DNA of 64,000 bases from Roseibium aggregatum (GCF_017309185.1 NZ_JAEKJZ010000005.1:186001-250000), one strand, 5' to 3'. Numbered from the stretch's first letter, positions 12,668-22,373 are shown. Made by a program: numbers and translations. Notes: generated from the letters alone by a model not told the origin.

Positions 12668-12708
12668 ACCTGAACGATTGCGTATACAGTCAGACTGAGG
12701 AGAACGGC

Positions 12709-13329
12709 ATGGATCGCCTTCTTGTGCTTGTCCGTCACGGGCAGAGCGAATGGAACTTGAAGAACCTGTTCACGGGCTGGAAGGACCCGGGCCTGACGGA
12801 ACAGGGCGTCACCGAGGCGCACAGGGCCGGACAGCAGTTGAAAGACCTGAAACTCACCTTCGACCTGGCCTTCACCTCTGTCTTGTCCCGCGCGCAGAGA
12901 ACGCTCGATATCATTTTGGAGGAACTGGGGCAGACCGGCCTCGAGACCCTCAGGGATCAGGCTCTCAACGAACGGGACTACGGTGATCTCACCGGCATGA
13001 ACAAGGACGAGGCCCGTCAGAAGTTCGGTGAAGACCAGGTCCATGTCTGGCGCCGGTCCTACGACGTGCCGCCGCCCGGCGGCGAGAGCCTGAAGATGAC
13101 CGCCGAACGGGTGCTGCCCTATTACAAGACGGAAATCCTGCCCAAGGTTCTGGGGGGCAAGCGCACCATCGTGGCGGCGCACGGCAACTCCCTGCGCTCG
13201 CTGGTCATGGAGCTTGAGCAGCTCAGCCCGGAGGAAATTCTCAAGAGAGAAATCGGAACCGGCACACCGATCATTTACCGTCTGGATGAAAACGGCGGCG
13301 TGCTGAGCATTCAGGACCTTGCCGACTAG
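12709..13329 (+). CDS. gpmA: 2,3-bisphosphoglycerate-dependent phosphoglycerate mutase
   Basis: GpmA interconverts 3- and 2-phosphoglycerate in glycolysis through a phosphohistidine. The 206-aa protein has the phosphatase-superfamily signature VRHGQSEWN (catalytic His 10), the [18 protein letters not shown] block with its catalytic Glu, and the second His in [11 protein letters not shown]. This is the short alphaproteobacterial length class. GAGGAGAA precedes ATG 12709. Confidence 0.95.
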   Translation: MDRLLVLVRHGQSEWNLKNLFTGWKDPGLTEQGVTEAHRAGQQLKDLKLTFDLAFTSVLSRAQRTLDIILEELGQTGLETLRDQALNERDYGDLTGMNKDEARQKFGEDQVHVWRRSYDVPPPGGESLKMTAERVLPYYKTEILPKVLGGKRTIVAAHGNSLRSLVMELEQLSPEEILKREIGTGTPIIYRLDENGGVLSIQDLAD

Positions 13330-13344
13330 AACCCTTCCCGGAAA

Positions 13345-13377
13345 CCGGGCGGTCCGCAAACCGCCCGGATTTGTTTG
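13345..13377 (+). terminator. Terminator between convergent gpmA and the PfkB kinase gene
   Basis: A perfect 9-bp stem (13345-13353/13360-13368) with a 6-nt loop is followed by ATTTGTTT. It lies between convergent genes and could act on both strands, though the T-run is better on the plus strand. Confidence 0.75.
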
Positions 13378-13384
13378 TGCCGGA

Positions 13385-14386
13385 TCAGACCTCGAAGCCG
13401 CTTTGGGCGGCGAGGTTCTTGAGCGGCCGGTCCGGACGGGCGCCGACGTGGCTGATGACGCTTGCCGCGCACAGGCAGCCGAGTTCGGCCGCGTCAGAGT
13501 ATTTGTAGTCCCGGGCCAGGCCGAACAGGAAGCCGGAAGCAAAAAGATCGCCGGCTCCGGTGAGGTCGACGACGTTGTCCACCTTTTGCGCCGCGACTTT
13601 GACCGTTTCCTCGCCATCGATGATCATCGCGCCGTCTGCGCCGAGCGTGAGCGCCGTCAGCGCGCCCGTTTCCCTGGCGGCTGCAATCGCGGTGTCGAGG
13701 TCGGCTGTCTCGAAAAGCGCCCTCAGTTCGTGTTCGTTGGCGAACAGGAGGTCCACGACCTTGTCGGAAAGAAGTGACAGGAACTCGCTGCGGTAACGGT
13801 CGACGCAAAACGAGTCGGAGAGGGTCAATCCGACCTTGCGCCCGTTCAGGTGAGCGACCTCCGCCGCCTTCAGGAACGCCTTCTTGGCCTCTTCCGGATC
13901 CCAGAGGTAACCTTCCATGTAGGTTACCGCTGAAGCGGCGACCACGTCTTCATCGACGTCGGAAGGCCCGAATTCGGTGCAGGCGCCCAGGTAGGTGTTC
14001 ATGGTGCGCTCGCCGTCCGGAGTGATCAGGATCATCGACCGCGCCGTCGGCTTCCATTCCCGCAACCGCGGAGTGTTGAAATAGACACCCGTGCCGTTCA
14101 TGTCGTGATGGTAGCTGTCGCCGAGTTCGTCCTCGGCGACTTTGCCGAAGTAGGCGGGCCGTCCACCCAGGGATGCGATGCCTGCTGCCGTGTTGCCGGC
14201 GCTTCCGCCTGAAACGCGAACCGTCTGTCCCATCTTGCCGAAGAGCCGGACCGCCTCGTCGGTATCGATCAGGCGCATCGACCCTTTGATCAGGTTTTCC
14301 TCAACCAGGAAATCCTCCTCGATATGGGAAAAAACATCGCAAATGGCATTCCCGATGCAAAGGGCATCAAATCTTGTTTCGCTCAT
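13385..14386 (-). CDS. PfkB-family sugar kinase, probable adenosine kinase
   Basis: The 333-aa product matches the alphaproteobacterial adenosine kinase type of the PfkB/ribokinase family, which phosphorylates adenosine to AMP. It shows the N-terminal ALCIGNAICDVF, the SGGSAGNTAAGIASLG substrate/nucleotide region (near 60-75) and the C-terminal anion-hole motif DLTGAGDLFASGFLFGL with the catalytic Asp. GAGGACC precedes the ATG at 14386. The specificity is inferred from resemblance; another PfkB substrate is possible. Confidence 0.88.
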   Translation of the reverse strand: MSETRFDALCIGNAICDVFSHIEEDFLVEENLIKGSMRLIDTDEAVRLFGKMGQTVRVSGGSAGNTAAGIASLGGRPAYFGKVAEDELGDSYHHDMNGTGVYFNTPRLREWKPTARSMILITPDGERTMNTYLGACTEFGPSDVDEDVVAASAVTYMEGYLWDPEEAKKAFLKAAEVAHLNGRKVGLTLSDSFCVDRYRSEFLSLLSDKVVDLLFANEHELRALFETADLDTAIAAARETGALTALTLGADGAMIIDGEETVKVAAQKVDNVVDLTGAGDLFASGFLFGLARDYKYSDAAELGCLCAASVISHVGARPDRPLKNLAAQSGFEV

Positions 14387-14426
14387 ATGGTCCTCTGGTT
14401 CGCTCCGTTGACTGGGCGCTGCGAAG

Positions 14427-15317
14427 TCACGAATAGGGGTTGGGTCTCAGGGCGCGATTGGCTTCCGGTTCCTTGATCTTGTCCCTGAAAGGGCTCGCGC
14501 GATAGACACCCAGAACGTTGAGTTCCGCGCAGAAAAAGGCAAGTTCCTCCAAAGCGAGGGCCACGGACGGGTCATCCGGATGCCCCTCCACGTCCGCATA
14601 GAACATCGACGCGAAAAACTGGCCCTCAAGCTGATAGGACTCCAATTTGGTCATGTTCACCCCGTTGGTGGCAAACCCGCCAAGCGCCTTGTAAAGCGCT
14701 GCCGGAACGTTGCGCACCCGGAAGACGAACGTGGTGATGACCGGCTGTCCGTTATGCGCCGCCTCCATCTTCTCACGGGACAGGATAACAAACCGTGTCG
14801 TATTGTGGGCGGCGTCCTCGACGTCCCGGCGCAGGATGTCGAGGTCGTAGATTTCCGCCGCCATTTCCGGCGCAAGAGCCCCGACGCTCGGATCGTTCAG
14901 CTCGGCGATCTGGCGGGCGGATCCGGCTGTGTCACCGCCGACCACCGCGGTCAGCCCGAGTTCCCGGATGACATTGCGGCACTGGCCGAGCGCGTGAATA
15001 TGGCTCTGGACCTTCTTCAACTCCGAAATCTTCGCGCCCCTGGGCGCCATCAGCTGAAAGCGGATCGGCATGAAGTATTCGCCGATGATGTGCAGGCCCG
15101 ATTTCGGCAGGAGGTGATGAATGTCGGCGACCCGGCCGGCGACGGAGTTTTCGATCGGAATCATCGCGAGATCCGAGCTGCCGTCGGACATCGCCGAGAA
15201 GCAATCCTCGAAGGTCGCGCAAGGGATTGCCTCGTAATCCGGATAGACGCTCCGGCAGGCCATATGGGAATTGGCGCCGGTTTCTCCCTGAAATACGATT
15301 TTTTTTCTGTCTGTCAT
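14427..15317 (-). CDS. pheA: Prephenate dehydratase
   Basis: This enzyme converts prephenate to phenylpyruvate in phenylalanine synthesis. The 296-aa protein starts KIVFQGETGANSHMA, has PIENSVAGRVADIHHLL (around 65-80), the catalytic-region NTTRFVIL, and a C-terminal ACT regulatory domain (FVFRVRNVPAALYKAL onward, with a TKLESYQ allosteric motif). I place the start at 15317, preceded by GGAAAG. An in-frame ATG at 15347 overlaps the kdsB stop as ATGA and would add 10 residues, so translational coupling with kdsB is possible. Confidence 0.93.
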   Translation of the reverse strand: MTDRKKIVFQGETGANSHMACRSVYPDYEAIPCATFEDCFSAMSDGSSDLAMIPIENSVAGRVADIHHLLPKSGLHIIGEYFMPIRFQLMAPRGAKISELKKVQSHIHALGQCRNVIRELGLTAVVGGDTAGSARQIAELNDPSVGALAPEMAAEIYDLDILRRDVEDAAHNTTRFVILSREKMEAAHNGQPVITTFVFRVRNVPAALYKALGGFATNGVNMTKLESYQLEGQFFASMFYADVEGHPDDPSVALALEELAFFCAELNVLGVYRASPFRDKIKEPEANRALRPNPYS

Positions 15318-15343
15318 TGGTCTTTCCGCCAGCAGCGAGTTGG

Positions 15344-16078
15344 TCATTGGTGTTCGTAGGCCGCGCGCGCGCGCTCGAGGTCTTCCGGAGTGTTCACGTC
15401 CATGGGCGCGCTGTCGACAATTGAAACATCGATCCGCATACCGGCCTCCAGCGCGCGCAACTGCTCGAGCTTCTCGCGCTGCTCAAGGGGGGATGGAGGA
15501 AGCTGAACGAACCGGGCGAGCGCCGCGCGGCGGTAGGCATAGATGCCGATGTGATGAAAGTGAGGCCCGTCCCCCCAGGGCGCGGTCGTCCTGGTGAAAT
15601 AAAGGGCGCGGTGATGGCCCAGCCCGTTGGGGGTCGTGACGGCCTTGACGCTGTTCGGGTTGTCGCGGACTTCGGGGTCCGTGAATTGCGTCATGATGGT
15701 GCCGATGGAGACTTCGGCAACCGTCAAAGGCGTGAAGGCCGCTCGAATTGCCTCGGGTGCGATAAGCGGAACGTCCCCCTGGACGTTGAGCACGGTGTCA
15801 TGCCTGCCGTCCGGGTCAAGACGTTCCGCGGCCTCGAAAATGCGGTCGGACCCCGAGGCGTGGTCGGACCGGGTCAAGACGGCCGTGCCGCCGTGGTCCT
15901 GAACGGCGTCCGCAATGTCCTGGTTGTCGCAGGCAACCGCAACAGGACCGATATCCGCGTTGAGAGCCTGTTCCAGAACCCGCACGATCATCGGTTTCCC
16001 GCAAATGTCGGCAAGCGGCTTTCGCGGCAGGCGGGTGGCGGACAAGCGGGCGGGAATGAGAACGAGAGCAGAAGTCAA
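15344..16078 (-). CDS. kdsB: 3-deoxy-manno-octulosonate cytidylyltransferase
   Basis: KdsB activates Kdo with CTP to CMP-Kdo for lipopolysaccharide inner-core synthesis. The 244-aa protein shows VLIPARLSATRLPRKPLADI, the HASGSDRI motif and NVQGDVPLI with its metal-binding Asp. The start is a TTG at 16078 with GGAG 7 nt upstream on this strand; no in-frame ATG lies near the N-terminal strand. It is divergent from the cytochrome gene and leads into pheA. Confidence 0.95.
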   Translation of the reverse strand: MTSALVLIPARLSATRLPRKPLADICGKPMIVRVLEQALNADIGPVAVACDNQDIADAVQDHGGTAVLTRSDHASGSDRIFEAAERLDPDGRHDTVLNVQGDVPLIAPEAIRAAFTPLTVAEVSIGTIMTQFTDPEVRDNPNSVKAVTTPNGLGHHRALYFTRTTAPWGDGPHFHHIGIYAYRRAALARFVQLPPSPLEQREKLEQLRALEAGMRIDVSIVDSAPMDVNTPEDLERARAAYEHQ

Positions 16079-16278
16079 AAAGGGTCTCCGAGTGGCCGGA
16101 CAGAGCTGCGAAGGGCATAAAAACGCACACCGCGTCCGTTTGTCGTAACAGTTGTCCTTTTAAAGCTATGGACAGCAAGGTCAAAAAATTTGTAGGTTCC
16201 GGCAAATTTGGTAAAGCTGATAGGGTTCGCCGTCAGATGCGGCGGACCAGGACGCGTATGAGCTTGGAGCCGGAGAGA

Positions 16279-16830
16279 ATGGATTCGTTCACGTTGAACA
16301 AGGCCGCGGGTGCGGTCCTGATGGTTCTTATTCTGACGATGGGAGTGGGGATCGTTTCCGACATTATCTTTAAGCCGACAATTCCGGGCAAACCGGGATA
16401 TGAAATCGTGCTTGCATCCGCCGAGGATTCGACCTCGGAAGTCGAGGCGGTTCCGGAAGTCGCTCCGATCTCCGAGCGTCTGATCGAGGCATCGGCGGAA
16501 AAAGGCGAAAAGGTCGCAAAGAAATGCGCGGCCTGTCACGATTTCACGCAGGACGGCAAGAACAAGGTCGGCCCGTTGCTTTGGGGTGTCATCGGTCGCG
16601 CTCCCGGCGGTCACGATGGGTTCGGCTACTCCTCGGCGATGCAGGCCTTCGGTGCGGAAAACCCGGAGTGGACCTATGAGGAGCTCGATCACTTCCTTGA
16701 GTCGCCGAAGAAGTTCATAGACGGAACTTCCATGAGCTTTAACGGTCTGCGCAAGCCCGAGGATCGTGCGGATCTCATTGCCTATCTGCGCCAGCAGGAC
16801 GATTCCCCGGCACCGCTGCCGACGGAATAA
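16279..16830 (+). CDS. Membrane-anchored c-type cytochrome (CycM-like)
   Basis: The 183-aa product has one N-terminal hydrophobic segment (residues 9-27) that lacks a clear cleavage site and probably acts as a signal anchor, then a linker and a class I cytochrome c domain in the periplasm. The haem site is CAACH (near residue 83) and the distal Met ligand is likely in the GTSMSFNGL motif. Proteins of this type pass electrons from the bc1 complex to cytochrome c oxidase. I chose ATG 16279 (MDSFTLNK); ATG 16258 with AGGA 5 nt upstream is an equally possible start. It is divergent from kdsB and closed by a strong terminator. Confidence 0.9.
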   Translation: MDSFTLNKAAGAVLMVLILTMGVGIVSDIIFKPTIPGKPGYEIVLASAEDSTSEVEAVPEVAPISERLIEASAEKGEKVAKKCAACHDFTQDGKNKVGPLLWGVIGRAPGGHDGFGYSSAMQAFGAENPEWTYEELDHFLESPKKFIDGTSMSFNGLRKPEDRADLIAYLRQQDDSPAPLPTE

Positions 16831-16867
16831 GCTGCATTCAAGTCAGACCTTTCGCTTTGGCGAACGG

Positions 16868-16898
16868 AAAGCCGGGTTTTCGAGCCCGGCTTTTTTTG
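16868..16898 (+). terminator. Rho-independent terminator after the cytochrome gene
   Basis: The stem AAGCCGGG/CCCGGCTT (from 16869; core 16871-16876 with 16885-16890) has a T-rich loop and is followed by seven T at 16891-16897. Confidence 0.93.
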
Positions 16899-16978
16899 GG
16901 ACAAAGGTGGGAAAAATTAACAAAGTTGACGTAACGTAGTATTGTAGCGGAGTGGGGCTCTGGTCGGGCAGGAACCGG

Positions 16979-18415
16979 ATGGGTTTAAGCGTTTCTCGAG
17001 ATGCATTCTTCAGGTTGAATGGCGTGCTTGTCGCATTCGCTGTCGCGGCTGCCTGCTTTCTGACCGGCATCGCGGTGACGGCTCACATCGGTGCGCTGGT
17101 GCAGAGGGAACACGTCCTGCAGCACAAGCGCCAGGCGACGGCCAGCCTGTCGGAGGCGAGGGCGCGCCTCGAAGGCGAATTCAACCGGACCGTCGCGCAC
17201 GGCGTCGGAATAAAAGCCTACGTTGCCCAGTTCGACAAGCAGGCGTTCGAAGCAGCCGAATTCAGGGAGATCGCAATCGATCTGCTTGAGGAAAATCCGG
17301 CGATCCGGTCCATCGGTCTGGCTCCGGACAACGTCGTCCGCGCCGTTTTTCCCTCCGAGCCCAACAAGGCGGCGCTCGGTCTCGATTACCGCACGAACGC
17401 TTTGCAGTGGCCGGCGGTCAACGAAGCGATGCAATCGCGGCAGGTTGTCATCGCCGGACCGACGGCACTGGTTCAGGGCGGCCGGGCTCTGATGATCCGG
17501 ATCCCCGTTTTTCCGGCAGCCTATCCCGGGCAATCGGTCGACGAACGCTCCTACTGGGGAACCGCGACACTCATCCTCGACATCGAGGCGGTGATGGCAT
17601 CCGCCGGCATCGAAAACAGTGTCAACGGAACCCTGATTTCCATCATCGACAAGACCGCGCACGAGAGCGGCAACACAGTGGTCTTCGGCAATCAGAACTT
17701 TCAGGGCAAGGATTATGTCTCCGTGCCGTTGAACCTGCCGGGCGGGTTGAATTGGGAAGTGCTCGGATATCCGCAGGCCGGATGGGAGAACTCGAGCGAC
17801 AATGTCCTGATCACCCGGGTCGTCGGTTTCGCGATATCCCTGATCTTCGGCGCGCTGACCTTTTTGCTGATCAGCGAGGTCTACAAGGTTCGCTCCATGG
17901 CGCTCCACGATCCGCTCACGGGGCTGGCGAACCGGAGGCTTCTCGAGGAACGCATGCAGCAGATGGCGGTGCAGTGTAACCGCTCCGGGGCCGGCTTCGA
18001 GATCTTTTACGTCGATCTGGATGCCTTCAAACCGGTCAACGACAATTTCGGCCACGGCGTGGGCGACAAGCTTCTGATCGAAGTCGGCCAGAGACTGCTG
18101 AACGAGGTCAGGCAGTCGGACACGGTCGCCCGGGTCGGTGGAGACGAGTTCATCGTCCTGACGCCCGGCAACATGCGGCGCCAGGAGAAGGAAGGGTTCC
18201 AAAAACGCCTCTCCGACAAGGTTTCAAAAGCCTTTGAATGCGCCGGAGCCCGGATCAACGTGAAGGCCAGTTTCGGCAGCGCCAGCTATCCCGGAGATGC
18301 GTCGACCGTGGACGATCTGCTGCGCATCGCGGACGGGCGCATGTATGCCCACAAGGCGAGATCCAAGAAAAACCCGCGCGACATTCCGGAAAAAGGTCTT
18401 CCCCAGGCGGGTTAA
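16979..18415 (+). CDS. Diguanylate cyclase with periplasmic CHASE sensor
   Basis: The 478-aa product should make cyclic di-GMP from GTP at the inner membrane. Order: TM1 (about 13-36), a periplasmic CHASE-like domain (about 65-240, with the NPAIRSIGLAPDN block), TM2 (about 268-290), and a GGDEF domain (about 305-460). The catalytic motif is intact (GGDEF, residues 387-391), DPLTGLANR is present, and RQSD at 378-381 is a canonical RxxD inhibitory site five residues upstream. No EAL domain. ATG 16979 has AGGA 5 nt upstream. The ligand sensed is unknown. Confidence 0.92.
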   Translation: MGLSVSRDAFFRLNGVLVAFAVAAACFLTGIAVTAHIGALVQREHVLQHKRQATASLSEARARLEGEFNRTVAHGVGIKAYVAQFDKQAFEAAEFREIAIDLLEENPAIRSIGLAPDNVVRAVFPSEPNKAALGLDYRTNALQWPAVNEAMQSRQVVIAGPTALVQGGRALMIRIPVFPAAYPGQSVDERSYWGTATLILDIEAVMASAGIENSVNGTLISIIDKTAHESGNTVVFGNQNFQGKDYVSVPLNLPGGLNWEVLGYPQAGWENSSDNVLITRVVGFAISLIFGALTFLLISEVYKVRSMALHDPLTGLANRRLLEERMQQMAVQCNRSGAGFEIFYVDLDAFKPVNDNFGHGVGDKLLIEVGQRLLNEVRQSDTVARVGGDEFIVLTPGNMRRQEKEGFQKRLSDKVSKAFECAGARINVKASFGSASYPGDASTVDDLLRIADGRMYAHKARSKKNPRDIPEKGLPQAG

Positions 18416-18527
18416 ATTTCTGTCATTTAGGCAACCAGCAGGTGACGTCCGGCCGGCGCATCCCTAAACTAGGTTGGTAATTTCCAGTGGATCTGGAATT
18501 CGAAACCGGAAAGGGACAGAGAAGCCG

Positions 18528-20411
18528 ATGGCGTTCAGGTGGTGTGCGTGGAAGAAAACGGCCGCGGGTCTGGCGTTTGCCGGAGCAATGTCCATCAGCG
18601 GACTGACTGCGGTTCCAGCCGCAAATGCCGAAGAACCGGAATGGCATCATGCCACGGCACTCACGGGCACGCCGAAATACGGCCCTGAGGTCACCCATTT
18701 CGATTATGTCGATCCGGACGCCCCAAAGGGGGGCACGGTCAGGCTGGCAAGCAGCGGCGGCTTCGACACGTTCAACATCCTCGCTCAAAAGGGACATGCC
18801 GCACCCGGTATCCTCACCGTTTACGAAAGCCTGATGGAGCCTTCCCTCGACGAGGAGGACATCAGCGCGCAATACGGTGTTCTCGCCGAGGCGGTTCGCT
18901 TTCCGGACGACTTTTCATGGGTCGAGTACAGAATGAATCCGGACGCCCGATGGCATGACGGGGAGCCGGTGACGGCAGAGGATGTGGTCTGGTCGTTCGA
19001 AAAGGCCATAGAACTCGATCCCCGGCGGAAGTTCTATTATCAGAATGTATCCTCGGTTGAGATCGTCGGCGACAGGACAATCCGGTTCACCTTCGACACG
19101 TCGGGCAACCGCGAACTGCCCAAGATCATGGGGCAACTGACCGTCCTGCCGAAACACTGGTGGAACGGAACCGACGACAAGGGCAGAGCCCGCGACATTT
19201 CAAGGGCGAGCCTGGAACCGCCGCTCGGGTCGGGTCCCTACAAGATCAAGGAATTCTCGCCGAACCGGCAAGTGATTTACACCCGCGTCGAGGACTACTG
19301 GGGCAAGAACCTTCCGATCCGCGCCGGCACCCACAATTTCGACGAGATCCGCTATATCTCCTTCCTCGACGATGCCGTGCGGTTCGAGGCCTTCAAGGGC
19401 GATCAGTACGATTATCATGTCGAACGCAGCTCCAGCCAGTGGGCCAAGCGTTACGACTTTCCCGCGACCCGCGACGGCCGTGTCGTCAAGGAGATTTTTC
19501 CCGACAATTCCTCCGGTGTGATGCAGGGCTTCTTTCTGAACCTGCGCCGGGAAAAATTCCAGAACCCGGATATCCGGCAGGCGCTCAACTACGCCTATGA
19601 TTTCGAAACCACAAATGAGATCGTGTCCGCCAATCTCCTGAAACGGGTCAACTCCTATTTCGCCGGTACCGAGCTTGCCTCATCCGGACTGCCGGAAGGC
19701 AAGGAACTGGAGATCCTGGAAGAGGTCCGGGACATGGTGCCTCCGGAGGTCTTCACCGAGGAATACCAGAACCCGGTTGGCGGCAATCCGCAGAATGTCC
19801 GCGCGAACCTGCGCGAGGCGGTGAAGCTTTTCCGCAAGGCGGGCTATGAGCTCAAAGACCGCAAGATGATCGACCCCAAGACGGGTGAACAGTTCACCAT
19901 CGAGTTTCTCTATACCGACAAGGGCAGGGAGCGGACCCTGCTGCCGTACGCCAAGAACCTGGAAAGCATCGGCATCAAGCCGGTCCTGCGCCTGATCGAT
20001 GTCTCCCAGTATGTCAACCGTGTCCGGAGCCGGGATTTCGACACGGTGGTCCTGGCAGTCGGACAGTCCCTGTCGCCGGGCAATGAACAGCGGGAGTACT
20101 GGGGAAGCGAGTCGGCCGACAATCCGAGTTCGGCCAATTACGCCGGGATCAAGAATCCGGCGATTGACAAGCTCATCGACAAGGTGATCTTCGCCGAGGA
20201 CCGGGAAACGCTCGTGGCCGCCACCCATGCGCTTGACCGGGTCCTTTTGTGGAACCACTACGTCGTGCCGCAATTTTATTCCGACGAAACCCGCACCGCC
20301 CGCTGGAACCGGTTTGCCCATCCGGAGAAGATGCCGGAATATGGAACCGGCTTCCCGGACATCTGGTGGTACGATGAGGAACTCGCCGCAAAGACCGGAG
20401 CCGCCAAATGA
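18528..20411 (+). CDS. Peptide ABC transporter substrate-binding protein, Sec-exported (YejA-like, copy 1)
   Basis: This 627-aa solute-binding protein family 5 member has a Sec signal peptide (residues 1-33, ending VPAANA|EE) and the SBP_bac_5 fold (FDYVDPDAPKGGTVRLA near 55-72, then the long bilobal body to W/Y-rich ends). It should capture oligopeptides or peptide-like compounds in the periplasm for the YejBEF transporter encoded downstream. The stop overlaps the next ATG (ATGA), so the two binding proteins are translationally coupled. The two proteins look like divergent paralogues. Confidence 0.92.
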   Translation: MAFRWCAWKKTAAGLAFAGAMSISGLTAVPAANAEEPEWHHATALTGTPKYGPEVTHFDYVDPDAPKGGTVRLASSGGFDTFNILAQKGHAAPGILTVYESLMEPSLDEEDISAQYGVLAEAVRFPDDFSWVEYRMNPDARWHDGEPVTAEDVVWSFEKAIELDPRRKFYYQNVSSVEIVGDRTIRFTFDTSGNRELPKIMGQLTVLPKHWWNGTDDKGRARDISRASLEPPLGSGPYKIKEFSPNRQVIYTRVEDYWGKNLPIRAGTHNFDEIRYISFLDDAVRFEAFKGDQYDYHVERSSSQWAKRYDFPATRDGRVVKEIFPDNSSGVMQGFFLNLRREKFQNPDIRQALNYAYDFETTNEIVSANLLKRVNSYFAGTELASSGLPEGKELEILEEVRDMVPPEVFTEEYQNPVGGNPQNVRANLREAVKLFRKAGYELKDRKMIDPKTGEQFTIEFLYTDKGRERTLLPYAKNLESIGIKPVLRLIDVSQYVNRVRSRDFDTVVLAVGQSLSPGNEQREYWGSESADNPSSANYAGIKNPAIDKLIDKVIFAEDRETLVAATHALDRVLLWNHYVVPQFYSDETRTARWNRFAHPEKMPEYGTGFPDIWWYDEELAAKTGAAK

Positions 20412-22306
20412 GCCGGCCCTTCACTCCCTCCCGCCGGCAAGTCCTGAAACTGACCGGTGCGGCGGCCCTGACCTCGTCCCTTCCCTGGGCTGCTTCGGCG
20501 GCCGCGCAGACTGCCGGAGGCGTTGCGCCGGGAACACCCCGGCACGGCCTGTCCGTTTTCGGGGATCTGAAATACGGGCCGGATTTCGCTTACTTCGACT
20601 ATGTCGATCCGCAGGCTCCGAAAGGCGGAACCTTTTCGTTTCAGGCGCCTTACTGGTACTACAATCAGAATCCGCAGACCTACAACACCTTCAATTCCTT
20701 TATCTTGAAGGGCGACGCCCCGCCGCGCATGGAGCTGTGCTTCGACACGCTCATGGTGCGCGCCTGGGACGAGCCGGATGCGGTTTACGGGCTCGTCGCC
20801 GAAACGGTTGAGATCTCCGAGGACGGCAACAGCTTCACGTTCAATCTGCGCCCGGAAGCCAAGTTCCATGACGGCTCTAGACTGACCGCAAATGACGTTG
20901 CCTTTTCCCTGATGCTCCTGAAAGCGGACGGGCATCCGCTGTTGAGCCAGCCGCTGGCCGTGCTGAAAGACGCGGAAGTTCTGGACGAGCACCGGGTCGC
21001 CCTGCATTTCGACGGCAGCCAGGCCCGCAGTCTTCCGCTTCAGATCGCGTCGTCCTACCCCATCCTGTCGAAACGCTACTACACGGCCTATGAGTTCAAG
21101 CAGTCGACCCTGACGCCGCCGCTCTCCTCTGGACCGTTCAAGGTCGGCAGTCACGCGGTCGGGCGCTATGTCGAGTATCATCAGGTGGAGCACTACTGGG
21201 GCAAAGATCTGCCCGTCATGGCCGGCCGGTTCAATTTCACGACGATCCGGGTGGAATTTTACCGCGAGCGTCAGGTGGGTTTCGAGGCCTTCAAGAAGGG
21301 CGAACTGTTGTACCGCGAGGAGTTCTCCTCCAAGAACTGGGCGACGGAGTATAATTTTCCGGCATTCGAGGACGGTCGGGTCGTGCGCCGGGAGTTTCCC
21401 GACGGACGCCCCTCGGGCGCGCAGGGCTGGTTCATCAACACCCGCCGGGAGAAATTCAAGGATCCGAGGGTCCGGCAGGCGCTGGGCTACGCCTTCGATT
21501 TCGAGTGGTCCAATCAGTCGCTCTTTTACGGTTTGTACAAGAGAACGGAATCCTTTTTCGAAAACTCCGACATGAAGGCGCAAGGCGTGCCTTCTCCGGA
21601 CGAACTGGCGCTGCTGGAGCCATATCGCGAAGAGCTGCCCGCATCCGTTTTCGGTGAAGTGCTCGTGCCGCCGGTCAGCGACGGGTCCGGCTTCGACCGC
21701 AAATTGCTGGCCGAGGCGGCAAAACTCCTCAAGGAGGCGGGTTACGTGCGCAAGGGCACGGAGCTGATCGGGCCCGACGGCAAGCCGCTCACGATCGAGT
21801 TCATCAACAATACCGCTCTTTTCGAGCGGATTACCAACCCGTTCCTGAAGAATCTCGAACGGCTGGGGATCAAGGCCAGCCTGCGCATTGTCGATCCGGC
21901 CCAGTACCAGGCGCGGTTGAACGACTTCGACTTCGATATCGCCAGCCGCAGGTATTCGCTCGAACCGACGCTTTCCGATTCCATTCGTCAGATGTGGGGA
22001 TCAAGGGCCGCGGAGACGCCGGGGACCTACAACACCGCGGGCATCGCGAGCCCCGTGGTGGATGCGTTGCTCGACAAGATCATCGCCGCGCAATCGCGCG
22101 CGGAGATGAACACGGCCGCCAAGGCATTGGACCGGGTGCTGAGGGCCGGTTACTACTGGATACCGCAGTGGACCAAGGCGTCCCACAATGTCGCCATGTG
22201 GGACGTTTACGGCTATCCGGAAAAGACACCGCGTTATTTCTTTCCCGTCGAAGAACTCTGGTGGATAGACGCGGAAAAGGCGAAAAAACTCGGCAAAGGC
22301 GGGTAA
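20408..22306 (+). CDS. Peptide ABC transporter substrate-binding protein, Tat-type signal (YejA-like, copy 2)
   Basis: The 632-aa product is a second family 5 solute-binding protein. Its N-terminus carries a twin-arginine motif (PSRRQVLKL) before a hydrophobic core and an Ala-rich cleavage region, so export is probably by Tat. The body has FDYVDPQAPKGGTFSF, matching the first copy. It overlaps copy 1 by 4 nt and is followed by the permease genes. Tandem copies with different export routes probably broaden the peptide range; the exact ligands cannot be read from sequence. Confidence 0.9.
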   Translation: MSRPFTPSRRQVLKLTGAAALTSSLPWAASAAAQTAGGVAPGTPRHGLSVFGDLKYGPDFAYFDYVDPQAPKGGTFSFQAPYWYYNQNPQTYNTFNSFILKGDAPPRMELCFDTLMVRAWDEPDAVYGLVAETVEISEDGNSFTFNLRPEAKFHDGSRLTANDVAFSLMLLKADGHPLLSQPLAVLKDAEVLDEHRVALHFDGSQARSLPLQIASSYPILSKRYYTAYEFKQSTLTPPLSSGPFKVGSHAVGRYVEYHQVEHYWGKDLPVMAGRFNFTTIRVEFYRERQVGFEAFKKGELLYREEFSSKNWATEYNFPAFEDGRVVRREFPDGRPSGAQGWFINTRREKFKDPRVRQALGYAFDFEWSNQSLFYGLYKRTESFFENSDMKAQGVPSPDELALLEPYREELPASVFGEVLVPPVSDGSGFDRKLLAEAAKLLKEAGYVRKGTELIGPDGKPLTIEFINNTALFERITNPFLKNLERLGIKASLRIVDPAQYQARLNDFDFDIASRRYSLEPTLSDSIRQMWGSRAAETPGTYNTAGIASPVVDALLDKIIAAQSRAEMNTAAKALDRVLRAGYYWIPQWTKASHNVAMWDVYGYPEKTPRYFFPVEELWWIDAEKAKKLGKGG

Positions 22307-22373
22307 TCTCCGCAAACGTGAATCCTCAGGTCCGTCTTAGAAGGCCATAGAAAAAAGGGAATATACCGACCCG

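Noticed and set aside
15355-15375. Alternating GC run at the 3' end of kdsB as a Z-DNA or slippage site
   Set aside because: It is short and fully explained by Ala/Arg codons of the C-terminal helix.
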